Assembly: GCA_001789205.1 (NCBI GenBank)
Contig: MFYT01000059.1
Location: 1 to 44,439 of the forward strand
Origin: Candidatus Raymondbacteria bacterium RIFOXYA2_FULL_49_16
Lineage (GTDB): Bacteria; Fibrobacterota; OXYB2-FULL-49-7; XYB2-FULL-49-35
Reading direction: 5' to 3'
DNA: 44,439 nt
Shown here: one piece after another, positions 24,672 to 32,216 of the stretch
Position numbering within the stretch: the first letter of the stretch is position 1
How the letters are laid out: each line of letters opens with the position of its first letter
Notes under the pieces: model-generated
The model's database searches: none
Seen by the model: only the letters and a program-made list of their open reading frames with translations
What the model was told of the DNA's origin: nothing
Position numbers and translations under genes: made by a program

Positions 24672-25927
24672 TGGTTTTCGTCGTTGAATAGGAAACGCGC
24701 GGGGTTTTTACTGCACAGGAGGTCTTTTTCATCCGGCGTCAGGTGTTGTGTGTCCCTGAAGATGTTCAGGTATTCGCAATACGATCCGGTCTTGAGCAGG
24801 TTCATCATATAGTCAGACCCATAAAGCAGCCGTTCAGCAAGTTTTTTCCCATGTGTATCGAGCAGGCCGCGTATGTGCAGGTAATAGCCGTCCGTGATCC
24901 CCCTATACGAGAGATCGGCGTAGACATTATCGTACTGCATAATAAGACTGATCACTGTTTTTTCCCACGCTGTTGAATCCGTGAGTTTGCCAAAATGGGC
25001 GAGATTGATCCTGAGCATGGGGTGCGCCGCAAGAACAGAGGCCCATTTTTCCGGTTTGGTAAGGGTGAACATTGCCTCGCGGCCCAGTGCGTCAAATCCT
25101 TCGTCACTGCAATGCACGGTCAGGGGGATTCCTTGTTCAATGCAGAAGGAATATATCAGGTCAATTTTTTCGCTTTCCTCTTTGGTAACGGGCCAGGGGT
25201 CAAAACCAAGGGGAGGGTACAGTTTTAGTCCGGAAAAGGTTTTATTACCAAAACCCTGTGCAAGCATGGACCGCACCTTGTCGAGGGGACAGAGCGCCGG
25301 GTTTATTCCCATAAAAGGGTGTATGGTGAAAAAATGGCGGGATGTTGTCCGCTCATACGCCTTGATCCCCGCAAGCAGGTCCGCAGTTTGTTCGGCAACT
25401 GGTTTGCTCACGGGTCTTTTATTGTAATGAATTGAGGAAAATTCCCGTGATCCGCAACCAAAGTCAATGATAAGCGGGGTCAGGACCATAGAGGCGTATT
25501 GATGCTCGCCAATAGACAGGGCGTTGTTTTTGCATGAGTGGCTGATGATGCATTCCTCGGTCAGCAGGAGGAAGTTGCTGATATCGTTTTCCATGAGGCA
25601 GAGCAGGTTGAAAATATTTTGTACAGTATCGTCTGTGCCGGTCTTTTTCAGCACCCACTGGAGTGTGGATGGTTTGATTTTTTTAAAGAACAGAAAACGG
25701 ACAAGGATGAAAAAGAGCGCTATCATGAGAAGCGGCAGGGCCACAATGGACCCTAAGAAAATAAGGAACCTGTTTTTTTGCAGGGACCGGTTTGTGGCAA
25801 TGAAGAGCGAGTCCCAGAAGCGTTTAATGAACGCAATGAAGTTGGGATGGCTCATGTTCATTGCATGGAAATGGACGTCGAAGAACCGCTGCTGGCTTTG
25901 GGGAAGAGTGCCGGGGCCCGTGGTCAT
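24659..25927 (-). CDS. Amidohydrolase-family (TIM-barrel) protein with an inserted membrane helix
   Basis: 422 residues. DVHFHAM (His19, His21), GLKLYPPLGFDP, IPLTVHCSDEG, NLAHFG and LLYGSDYMMN follow the metal-binding order of amidohydrolase family 2 proteins. Unusually, residues about 54-81 form a long hydrophobic helix (FLIFLGSIVALPLLMIALFF) inside the barrel sequence, so the enzyme may be membrane tethered. The substrate is unknown. It overlaps the preceding gene by 4 bases (ATGA) and the cyclase by 13, giving a tight three-gene operon. A GAGGAGA ribosome site supports the ATG. Confidence 0.75.
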   Translation of the reverse strand: MTTGPGTLPQSQQRFFDVHFHAMNMSHPNFIAFIKRFWDSLFIATNRSLQKNRFLIFLGSIVALPLLMIALFFILVRFLFFKKIKPSTLQWVLKKTGTDDTVQNIFNLLCLMENDISNFLLLTEECIISHSCKNNALSIGEHQYASMVLTPLIIDFGCGSREFSSIHYNKRPVSKPVAEQTADLLAGIKAYERTTSRHFFTIHPFMGINPALCPLDKVRSMLAQGFGNKTFSGLKLYPPLGFDPWPVTKEESEKIDLIYSFCIEQGIPLTVHCSDEGFDALGREAMFTLTKPEKWASVLAAHPMLRINLAHFGKLTDSTAWEKTVISLIMQYDNVYADLSYRGITDGYYLHIRGLLDTHGKKLAERLLYGSDYMMNLLKTGSYCEYLNIFRDTQHLTPDEKDLLCSKNPARFLFNDENQCRK

Positions 25928-26529
25928 TCGACAATCTCCTCAGCAATCTCGTTTGCCATGCTGCGCAAGCCGCTGTCCTGAAGTTCGCGATAAATGAGTT
26001 CCACGAACACGCCGGTAAAAAACCACAGGGGGAAAAGATAGATGGTGGTCATGCGTTTGAGATTCAGCGCGTCCTGGTAGTCCCAGATTCTGAACCCGGT
26101 TATTTTGAGCAGGGCAAAGCCAGAGACAAATTCAAACCCGAGAATGGCAATGGCATAGAGCGATCCCCGGATGAGTATGTTGAAGCCCTTTTTTTTGCAG
26201 AACCGGTAGATGCGTTCGATCAGCAGGAGCGCGCACAGCCCATAGACCGGGAACATCCAGAGCGAGCACTGGCCATAGAGCGACCACCACGCGCACTGGT
26301 CTGCCCAGATGGCGTTGAGTCCTAGCTTTTCATCGACCCGCCAGTCTGCCTGAAAGATCCAGCTGGTGAGAAAGAATTTTCTGCCGATTTTAACCAAAGA
26401 GTAGTTGGCCACCTCGGCTGCGACGCCAACAGTACCATAGACAATGAACCGCAGGAAAGCGTAGACAACACGCGCTGCCCTGATCTGGAACGAGCGGCTT
26501 TTGGCAATGTGTGATAGTTTGCGAAACAC
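25924..26529 (-). CDS. CmpB-like (putative ABC-transporter type) membrane protein
   Basis: 201 residues, GTG start with AGGAG seven bases upstream. About four transmembrane segments are visible. The order of features, GTVGVAAEVANY near the N-terminus, WMFPVYGLCALLL in the middle, then GFEFVSGFALLKITGFRIWDY near the C-terminus, fits the ABC_trans_CmpB (PF06541) family, whose function is not established. It is the first gene of the operon with the amidohydrolase and adenylate cyclase. Part of its upstream region (about 26560-26582) is a CCCTTG...CAAGGG inverted repeat. Confidence 0.65.
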   Translation of the reverse strand: MFRKLSHIAKSRSFQIRAARVVYAFLRFIVYGTVGVAAEVANYSLVKIGRKFFLTSWIFQADWRVDEKLGLNAIWADQCAWWSLYGQCSLWMFPVYGLCALLLIERIYRFCKKKGFNILIRGSLYAIAILGFEFVSGFALLKITGFRIWDYQDALNLKRMTTIYLFPLWFFTGVFVELIYRELQDSGLRSMANEIAEEIVE

Positions 26530-26771
26530 GATTTTCTCCTGTGAGGTAAAAAAAATAACCCTTGGTGTTGTTTAAAACAAGGGAAAAACAATAGTGGGGG
26601 GCAAGCAGCTAAACAGAATCAATAATAGCGACGTATGTTGCTGCTATTTAATATTTAATTGCGATTGAACGTTACCATCGGTTGAAATATAGTGAAAAGA
26701 ACAAAAACAGTAAGTATATTTTGAACAGACGATTGCTATCTTCCGATATAATTACTGGACTGGAGGGCATT

Positions 26772-27590
26772 ATGAAATGGGAATCTTTGACCGCGCCTGA
26801 TTTTGAGAAAGCCGTACAAGAAACCGGCGTGTGCTTGCTGCCGCTGGGTATACTGGAACGCCATGGAAACCACCTGCCTTTAGGTACAGACCTGATCAAT
26901 GTGATGGGCCATTGCGAGCGGGCCGCGGAAATTGAACCCGCGGTTGTATTCCCGCACTTCTATTTCGGCCAGATCTATGAGGCAAAATGTCATCCCGGAA
27001 CAGTTACCCTGCCGCCGGTGTTTCTCGTGGACCTTATTTTAAAAGTAATAGACGAAATCGGACGTAATGGCTTTAAAAAAATAATTCTGGTCAATGGTCA
27101 TGGCGGAAACAATTCCCTTGTGGAGTTTATCGCACAGACCATGTTGGACCAACAGAAGTCCTATGTCCTCTATTATTATATACCGGACAAGCAGGCTACA
27201 GACCGGATCAATACGCTCTTTACCGAAGTCTTTCATGCAAAGTGTTTTGACGATCATGGCGGAGAGGTTGAAACCGCTGATACCATGGCAAATACCCCTG
27301 ACTGGGTAAAGTTGAATAAAGAATCAGAAGTCACAAAAGAGCAAAAGCGTCTTATCAGGGGTCAAGAGAGTATTCCGGGCGAGGTCAGTTCGCCAATATG
27401 GTGGTATGCTTATGCGCCTGAACATATGGCAGGACAACACGCGGACAAGGCCACCATAGAGAAAGGGCGGAAATACCATTCGGTATATGCGCAGGAGCTT
27501 GCGCGGTTTATAAAAGCGGTAAAGGATGATATGGTGGGGCCTGCGCTGACAAAGGAATTTTATAAGCGGACAAAGAGCGTTGGCCAATAA
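26772..27590 (+). CDS. Creatininase / amide hydrolase family protein
   Basis: 272 residues from the ATG at 26772, preceded by GGAGGG; the frame extends to a TTG at 26682 without a ribosome site. LPLGILERHGNHLPLGTD carries the Glu/His/Asp metal ligands, VNGHGGN is the central motif, and DDHGGEVETA closes the active site. Relatives include creatininase and formamide hydrolases; the actual substrate is not clear from sequence. It stands alone and is divergent from the cyclase operon. A short GGCC-GCA-GGCC hairpin plus GGTTTT (27593-27609) could end the transcript. Confidence 0.85.
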   Translation: MKWESLTAPDFEKAVQETGVCLLPLGILERHGNHLPLGTDLINVMGHCERAAEIEPAVVFPHFYFGQIYEAKCHPGTVTLPPVFLVDLILKVIDEIGRNGFKKIILVNGHGGNNSLVEFIAQTMLDQQKSYVLYYYIPDKQATDRINTLFTEVFHAKCFDDHGGEVETADTMANTPDWVKLNKESEVTKEQKRLIRGQESIPGEVSSPIWWYAYAPEHMAGQHADKATIEKGRKYHSVYAQELARFIKAVKDDMVGPALTKEFYKRTKSVGQ

Positions 27591-27834
27591 AGGGCCGCAG
27601 GCCGGTTTTCATCGGGCATGTACTGGTGCGTCCTGTCTGCTGGAAACAAACGGCTTTCTACGCTTCGTCTGGTAATATAAAAGAAACAATTTTGCTTAAG
27701 GTTTTACCCGTTACCGTGAAAATTCTGTTCAGGGTTGCAATGATCTGTTCTATCCTGCCATAGGCAAAGATCGCTGCCACGTTTGAAGGTGGATTGGATG
27801 CGTTGTTTTATCGCTGGGCATGGGTTTTTGTCTT
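27591..27834. other. Intergenic region up to the IS21-type element
   Basis: Apart from the weak hairpin at 27593-27603 and a possible gene remnant on the minus strand (27658-27807), nothing is recognised. The mobile element starts at about 27835. Confidence 0.5.
27658..27807 (-). pseudogene. Possible C-terminal gene remnant
   Basis: A minus-strand frame of 49 sense codons runs from a stop at 27808 to TAG at 27658, containing VAAIFAYGRIEQIIATLNRI and ending IVSFILPDEA. The composition looks protein-like (amphipathic helix), and it ends abruptly near the IS21-type element, so it may be the tail of a gene destroyed by insertion. I do not recognise the family. Confidence 0.3.
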
Positions 27835-27880
27835 TAGCGCTCGGATAAATTCCCCCCTTTCTGCTCGGATAAATTCCCCC
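27835..27880. repeat. Left terminal repeats of the IS21-type element
   Basis: Two direct copies of a GCTCGGATAAATTCCCCC unit, about 22 bases apart, matching inverted copies at the right end. Repeated transposase-binding sites at each end are typical of IS21 relatives. Confidence 0.7.
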
Positions 27881-27977
27881 TTTCCCTCCGCCGCCTAATC
27901 CTGATTTTTGGATTGGGCTTTTTTGTTTCTGGTGGTATTACTGATTTTCCCTTTGGTTGAACAACCGGGGGAACTAT

Positions 27978-28553
27978 ATGGAACGGATATGCGCAGGGAG
28001 TCATTGTGGAAGGGTGTTTACGCTCAATCCAAGGGTTAAGGACCAGCGGTATTGTTCGCGTGCGGAATGCCAAAAGGAACGAAGGTCGCTTTGGCATAAA
28101 CGGAAGATTATGACCGATAGGGATTATAAGCGGAACCAGGATGCGGCGCAGCAGCTTTGGCGGAAGACCCGTCCTGATTACTGGCGGAACTACCGTAAAT
28201 TGCATCCGGCGTACACAGAGCGTAACCGCGTACTTCAACGGGAACGCAATCGCAAAGCACGGGGTGAAAAGAGTGGCGCTGCGCCACCCGTCGGAGTGAT
28301 TGCAAAAGAGGATTTGGTGATTGCAAAGATGGACTCGTTAACTAATGTAAGATCAGGAACTTACCGTTTGGTTCCGGTTGTTTCCGGGGTGATTGCAAAG
28401 ATGGACTCGTTAACTAATGTAAGATCAGGAACTTACCGTTTGGTTCCGGTTGTTTCCGGGGTGATTGCAAAGATGGACTCGTTGATTGTGCAACTATCCA
28501 TAATACCAGCAGGTTACGGAAATGCGGTTGATTGCAAAGATAGGACTCGATAG
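27978..28553 (+). CDS. Zinc-finger accessory protein of the IS21-type element
   Basis: 191 residues from the ATG at 27978 (GGGGGA just upstream; a TTG at 27957 is less likely). The N-terminus has four cysteines with CAGSHCGRVF and YCSRAEC, a probable zinc-binding site. A basic, aromatic, helical region (DYWRNYRKLHPAYTERNR) follows, and then an Ala-Lys-Met-Asp repeat region. Residues about 114-161 are two identical 24-residue copies starting VIAKMDSLTN, a recent in-frame duplication. I recall unnamed proteins with this cysteine/YWRxYR layout and AKMD tail in other bacteria, but no function. It probably binds nucleic acid. It overlaps the ParB-like gene by 32 bases. Confidence 0.7.
   Translation: MERICAGSHCGRVFTLNPRVKDQRYCSRAECQKERRSLWHKRKIMTDRDYKRNQDAAQQLWRKTRPDYWRNYRKLHPAYTERNRVLQRERNRKARGEKSGAAPPVGVIAKEDLVIAKMDSLTNVRSGTYRLVPVVSGVIAKMDSLTNVRSGTYRLVPVVSGVIAKMDSLIVQLSIIPAGYGNAVDCKDRTR
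28317..28483 (+). repeat. 72-bp tandem repeat inside the zinc-finger gene
   Basis: Two exact 72-bp units start at 28317 and 28389, with a partial third from 28461. Each unit begins GTGATTGCAAAGATGGACTC. A shortened version of the first half starts at 28296, and a further relative lies at the very start of the ParB-like gene (28528-28547). The unit length keeps the reading frame. Confidence 0.9.
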
Positions 28554-29580
28554 GTTTTCAGCTCATGATGTGTTAAATTTACTACCGGAACCCGGCCGAC
28601 TTTCTGTGCTTGGGCAAGGAGGATGCGTGACGGACACGGTGGAACTGGGCCATCTCGACACCCGGTATGAACATCTTCGCCTCAAGGATCAGGGGCGTGA
28701 ATATGCTATCCAGTCATCCATCCTGGAGCAAGGCATTCTGGAGCCGCTGTGTGTGATTGCCTTGAGCGATGCGGAGCGCGTTCTTTTGGACGGGTACAAA
28801 CGATACCGGTGCGCAGTACGTTTGCGCCTTTCAAGTATACCGGTGATGACCTGGGAGGATGATGTGGCGGTTGGCATACTGAAGCTGCTTCGGTTTTCTT
28901 CCGGCAACCGTCTTAGCGCTGTCGAGGAAGCCGGCCTCATTAACGAACTGTACGAGGTTCATCAGCTGAGTATGGTTGAGATAGCCCGTCGGCTTGAGCG
29001 TTCGGTCTCATGGGTCAGTTTACGGCTGGGGTTATTGCAAGATATGGGTGATGACGTTCGGGAGAGGATATTTTCGGGTGAGTTCCCTGTGCGGAGCTAT
29101 ATGTATTCCCTGCGCCATTTTACGCGCGTAAAGTCCGGTATACCCAAGGAGGCGGTATCGGCCTTTGTGGGCTGCGTGGCCGGTCATGGTTTGAGCGGTC
29201 GTGATATTGACCGGTTGGCCCAGGCCTATTTTAAAGGGGACGCTGTGATGAAGTCCCAGATTGAAAAAGGGCAACTGGATTGGACGCTGCGGCAATTGAG
29301 AGAGGGTGATGCCAGGCAGGAGAAGCAGTGTGATAATTTAAGCGAACTGGAATCGCGTGTTTTATCGCAACTGGACGCTGTTTGTGCGTGTTCAGTAAAG
29401 TTGAGTTATGGTCTGAAGGATACCCGACTGGCGAGCAATGACTTTTTCGCTTACGGGTCCGAGGTCGCCCGGAAGGTTTTAAAGGACTGGGATGGTTTTC
29501 ACCGTACGTTACGGGAGTTTTATGATAGCGCAAGAGCAAAGAGAGACGGTCATATCGCTGCATCGGTTGGGAAAGCATAA
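28522..29580 (+). CDS. ParB/Spo0J-like DNA-binding protein carried by the IS21-type element
   Basis: 352 residues. A ParB N-terminal-type domain (about 60-140: QSSILEQGILEPLCV, LLDGYKRYRCAV) is followed by a KorB/ParB helix-turn-helix (LSMVEIARRLERSVSWVSLR, about 150-170), and a helical C-terminus. In plasmids and chromosomes such proteins bind centromere-like sites. Here there is no ParA nearby, so partitioning is unlikely; target choice, regulation or bridging of element ends is a possible role. The start codon lies inside the end of the zinc-finger gene, and the end overlaps istA by 59 bases. Confidence 0.75.
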   Translation: MRLIAKIGLDRFSAHDVLNLLPEPGRLSVLGQGGCVTDTVELGHLDTRYEHLRLKDQGREYAIQSSILEQGILEPLCVIALSDAERVLLDGYKRYRCAVRLRLSSIPVMTWEDDVAVGILKLLRFSSGNRLSAVEEAGLINELYEVHQLSMVEIARRLERSVSWVSLRLGLLQDMGDDVRERIFSGEFPVRSYMYSLRHFTRVKSGIPKEAVSAFVGCVAGHGLSGRDIDRLAQAYFKGDAVMKSQIEKGQLDWTLRQLREGDARQEKQCDNLSELESRVLSQLDAVCACSVKLSYGLKDTRLASNDFFAYGSEVARKVLKDWDGFHRTLREFYDSARAKRDGHIAASVGKA

Positions 29581-31063
29581 GAAAAAGATTGCCCGGCTGT
29601 TGGGCATTGACGTCAAAACCGTCAAGAGCATCGTCAAGAACGGATGTGGCGTGCAACCCAAGCCCCGCAGTGACAAGATTGTTTTGGATGAACCGCTTTT
29701 GAGGAAAGTGTTTTCCCGCTGTGAAGGGTATATGCAGCGCGTGCATGAGGTTCTAAACGAAGAATACGGCATTCCAATAGGCTATTCCACGCTTACACGG
29801 AGAATCCGGGAAATGGGCCTGGGGGAGAACGCCTCTACCCGGAGTTATCACGTTGACGATGTCGCGGGTGAAGAGATGCAGCACGACACTTCGCCATACA
29901 AGGTCAAAATAGGCGGGAAAGAAACGTCCGTTATCGGCAGCGGGTTGTACCTTCGCTACTCTAAAATGCGCTATGTCTGGTTCTACCGGCGCTTCAACCG
30001 GTTTATTATGAAATGTTTTATGGACGAGGCATTACGGTTCTTCGGGTATGGCGCAAGGACATGTGTTATCGACAATACCAGCCTTGCCATCTGGTACGGT
30101 ACGGGTCAAAGGGCGGTGTTTGCGCCTGAGATGGTGAACTTCTCGAAGAATTACGGCTTTGAATGGAAGGCTCATGAGGTCGGCCATTCCGACAGAAAAG
30201 CAGGCGTTGAGAGAAGCTTCTGGACCGTGGAAACGAACTTCTTTCCCGGACGCACTTTTGCGGATATCGAAGACCTCAATGCCCAGGCGTTCGAATGGGC
30301 GACGCAAAGATACGCGAAAAGGCCCCAGGCCAAGACAGGACTTATTCCCCTACAAACCTTTGAAGCGGAGAAACCCTATCTTGTGAAACTGCCGGAATAT
30401 GTCTCGTTCCCTTGTCAGGAACACCACAGAAGCCTGGACGATTACGGATACGCGGCCTTTGACGGCAATTATTACTGGGCGCCCGAGTATACCAAGGATG
30501 CGCAGAAAATAAAGGAAGTTAAAATCATCGAGTATGCGAAAATCATTGTTCTCCACTATAAAAACACGGAACCGCTGCGTTATTGCCTGCCAAAGGACGG
30601 AGTCAGAAACGAGCGGTTCACCCCGGATGGCGTGAAGCCAGCCTATCAGCCCAGGAACAGAAAAAAATCCAGTGGTGAAGAAGAAAAGGCGCTTCGTGGC
30701 ATGGGCAAAACTGTCAGCGACTATGTGGACATGGTAAAGACAAAAAACAGCGGCATTCATTACCCGCATCACTTCTTAAGGGAGCTTTACCTCCTCTTGA
30801 GGAAAATGGCGCAGCCTCTCCTTGAACAAACAATTGAGCGGGCTTTGAAATACCGGGTCAATACCATCGAGGCCATTGCCAGGATCGCCGCCGCTTGCCT
30901 CAAACCGAATACCGGAACGTTACCCGAAATAGAAGTCTCACACGACTACATGGAACGGGAAGCCTATCAAAAAGGCAGATTCTGTGATGAGCCGGGACTG
31001 GATACGCTCGAATCCATCTTCAACCGTGATGGAAGCGACCCCCAAAATCCTGAAAAGGAATAA
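29522..31063 (+). CDS. istA: IS21-type transposase IstA
   Basis: 513 residues from the ATG at 29522 (GGGAG upstream); an in-frame start at 29492 is less likely. The N-terminus has a helix-turn-helix (KKKIARLLGIDVKTVKSIV). The catalytic triad of the rve/DDE core is visible as QHD (Asp122), VIDN (Asp184) and AGVERSFW (Glu230), in the right order and spacing. A basic C-terminal domain follows. The gene looks intact. istB follows after 5 bases. Confidence 0.88.
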   Translation: MIAQEQRETVISLHRLGKHKKKIARLLGIDVKTVKSIVKNGCGVQPKPRSDKIVLDEPLLRKVFSRCEGYMQRVHEVLNEEYGIPIGYSTLTRRIREMGLGENASTRSYHVDDVAGEEMQHDTSPYKVKIGGKETSVIGSGLYLRYSKMRYVWFYRRFNRFIMKCFMDEALRFFGYGARTCVIDNTSLAIWYGTGQRAVFAPEMVNFSKNYGFEWKAHEVGHSDRKAGVERSFWTVETNFFPGRTFADIEDLNAQAFEWATQRYAKRPQAKTGLIPLQTFEAEKPYLVKLPEYVSFPCQEHHRSLDDYGYAAFDGNYYWAPEYTKDAQKIKEVKIIEYAKIIVLHYKNTEPLRYCLPKDGVRNERFTPDGVKPAYQPRNRKKSSGEEEKALRGMGKTVSDYVDMVKTKNSGIHYPHHFLRELYLLLRKMAQPLLEQTIERALKYRVNTIEAIARIAAACLKPNTGTLPEIEVSHDYMEREAYQKGRFCDEPGLDTLESIFNRDGSDPQNPEKE

Positions 31064-31068
31064 ATACC

Positions 31069-31815
31069 ATGGACAATGAAATTAAAGAACAATTGGATTA
31101 TCTGAAACTGAAACAACTTGCGGACTCTTGGGACAAAACCTTGGCCCAAGCCAATAAAACCAAAATCTCTTATCATCGCTTTCTGGAGGATATTATCAGC
31201 CGGGAATACCAGACCCTCAAAGAAAACAGGCGACAGGCAAGACTTAAGGCCGCTAAAATACCGGAAATGCTCCCCATGGAAACATTCCCCTTTACTGAGC
31301 AGCCCAAGCTCAAGAAAAAGATGGTTATGGAGGTTTACGACTCCCTCAACTATATCCATCAGGCCCAGGTGCTCTGCCTCATCGGCCCCACCGGATGCGG
31401 AAAATCAGGCTTGGCAACCGCCTATCTCATCAACGCCATGAATAAGGGCTACCGGGGACGCTTTATCGACTTTAGAGAACTCGTGGACCTCCTGTACAGG
31501 TCCCAGGCGGACTATTCACGGAAGAAAGCCCTCAAACAACTGGCCGCCTATGACTGCCTGCTTATCGATGAACTCGGATACTGTTCGATTGACAAAGAAG
31601 AGGCGGGGCTGTTCTTCGACCTCATGAAACAAAGGCACAAAAGGAAGTGTACCATCATCACCACCCAGCTCGGCTTCGATGAATGGAACACTTTCCTGGC
31701 GAACAAACACCTCACCATGGCGCTAATCGACCGCATTACCGAGAACTGCACTGTCTTCGATATGCAGAAATGTATCAGCATAAGAATCAAGAATATCAAA
31801 TACGCCACGGAATAG
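31069..31815 (+). CDS. istB: IS21-type helper ATPase IstB
   Basis: 248 residues. Walker A is GPTGCGKS (106-113) and Walker B is LLIDELG (164-170), followed by a TIITTQLGFDEW sensor segment and an arginine-bearing ALIDRITENC segment typical of the DnaC/IstB AAA+ family. IstB forms ATP-dependent oligomers on target DNA and stimulates IstA. It looks intact, which suggests the element may still be active. Confidence 0.9.
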   Translation: MDNEIKEQLDYLKLKQLADSWDKTLAQANKTKISYHRFLEDIISREYQTLKENRRQARLKAAKIPEMLPMETFPFTEQPKLKKKMVMEVYDSLNYIHQAQVLCLIGPTGCGKSGLATAYLINAMNKGYRGRFIDFRELVDLLYRSQADYSRKKALKQLAAYDCLLIDELGYCSIDKEEAGLFFDLMKQRHKRKCTIITTQLGFDEWNTFLANKHLTMALIDRITENCTVFDMQKCISIRIKNIKYATE

Positions 31816-31920
31816 AATCCGTCGTCCAGCATTACCCAGCCTGCTTTCTGTTGGTATGTCCGATTCAAGATCGGAAGGGATCTCTGTAATTCCCGCTGTT
31901 CAAAATCCTGCGGAGGAAAG

Positions 31921-31965
31921 GCCCCTTTTACCTAAGCGCAGAGGGGGGAATTTAGGTAAGCGCCA
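31921..31965. repeat. Right terminal repeats of the IS21-type element
   Basis: Inverted relatives of the left-end units: TACCTAAGCGCAGAGGGG (31930-31947) and GGGAATTTAGGTAAGCGCCA (31946-31965). The inner copy is diverged. Confidence 0.6.
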
Positions 31966-32159
31966 AGGGGTTGTTGGCATCCTTTAAAAAAATGTGGGCA
32001 AAAGTGTCAAAACATACATTAATTACGTGATATTTTGTGTAATATTTTACATTTTTTATCACGTTTTACATGTTTATTAAACTGATATGTCATTGGTTTT
32101 ATCATAATTACGACTAAGCCGGCCTAGCCGGAACAAAGATTAATGAATTTATAAAAGAA
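31966..32159. other. AT-rich intergenic stretch after the IS21-type element
   Basis: No gene seen. The middle (about 32010-32100) is very AT rich. A short perfect palindrome CCGGC-CTA-GCCGG lies at 32119-32131 and may belong to the left end of the next mobile element; I find no matching copy on its right side. Confidence 0.4.
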
Positions 32160-32216
32160 TAGCGTTCGCTTTCCGATAATGGGGTTACAACAGACCCAAA
32201 CAGGAGGTGAACGCTA
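32160..32216 (+). promoter_or_regulatory. Leader hairpin that covers the ribosome site of the transposase-like gene
   Basis: Bases 32160-32173 can pair with 32203-32216 in an unbroken 14-bp stem (11 Watson-Crick pairs, 3 G-U). The right arm contains the whole GGAGG ribosome site and the A of the start codon at 32216. Transcripts that enter from outside would carry both arms and be poorly translated; a transcript that starts inside the loop would not. Similar control is known in some insertion sequences such as IS10. Confidence 0.72.

Larger units (their letters stand above)
27835..31965 (+). mobile_element. IS21-family-like transposable element with two extra genes
   Basis: Four genes run in one direction: zinc-finger protein, ParB-like protein, IstA and IstB. 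The ends carry inverted repeats with bipartite structure: left 27835-27880 contains two copies of CTCGGATAAATTCCCCC; the right end (31921-31965) read in reverse begins TGGCGCTTACCTAAATTCCC and holds a second related copy. Classic IS21 has only istA and istB, about 2 kb; this one is about 4.1 kb. I see no clear target-site duplication at these boundaries, so the exact ends are approximate. Confidence 0.75.

Noticed and set aside
27834-28238. 134-codon minus-strand frame across the left end of the IS21-type element
   Set aside because: It reads through the terminal repeats and antisense to the zinc-finger gene, and its sequence is low-complexity Pro/Arg-rich.
28317-28483. CRISPR array
   Set aside because: Only two exact 72-bp units directly abutting each other with no unique spacers, in frame inside a coding region, and no cas genes in the window.
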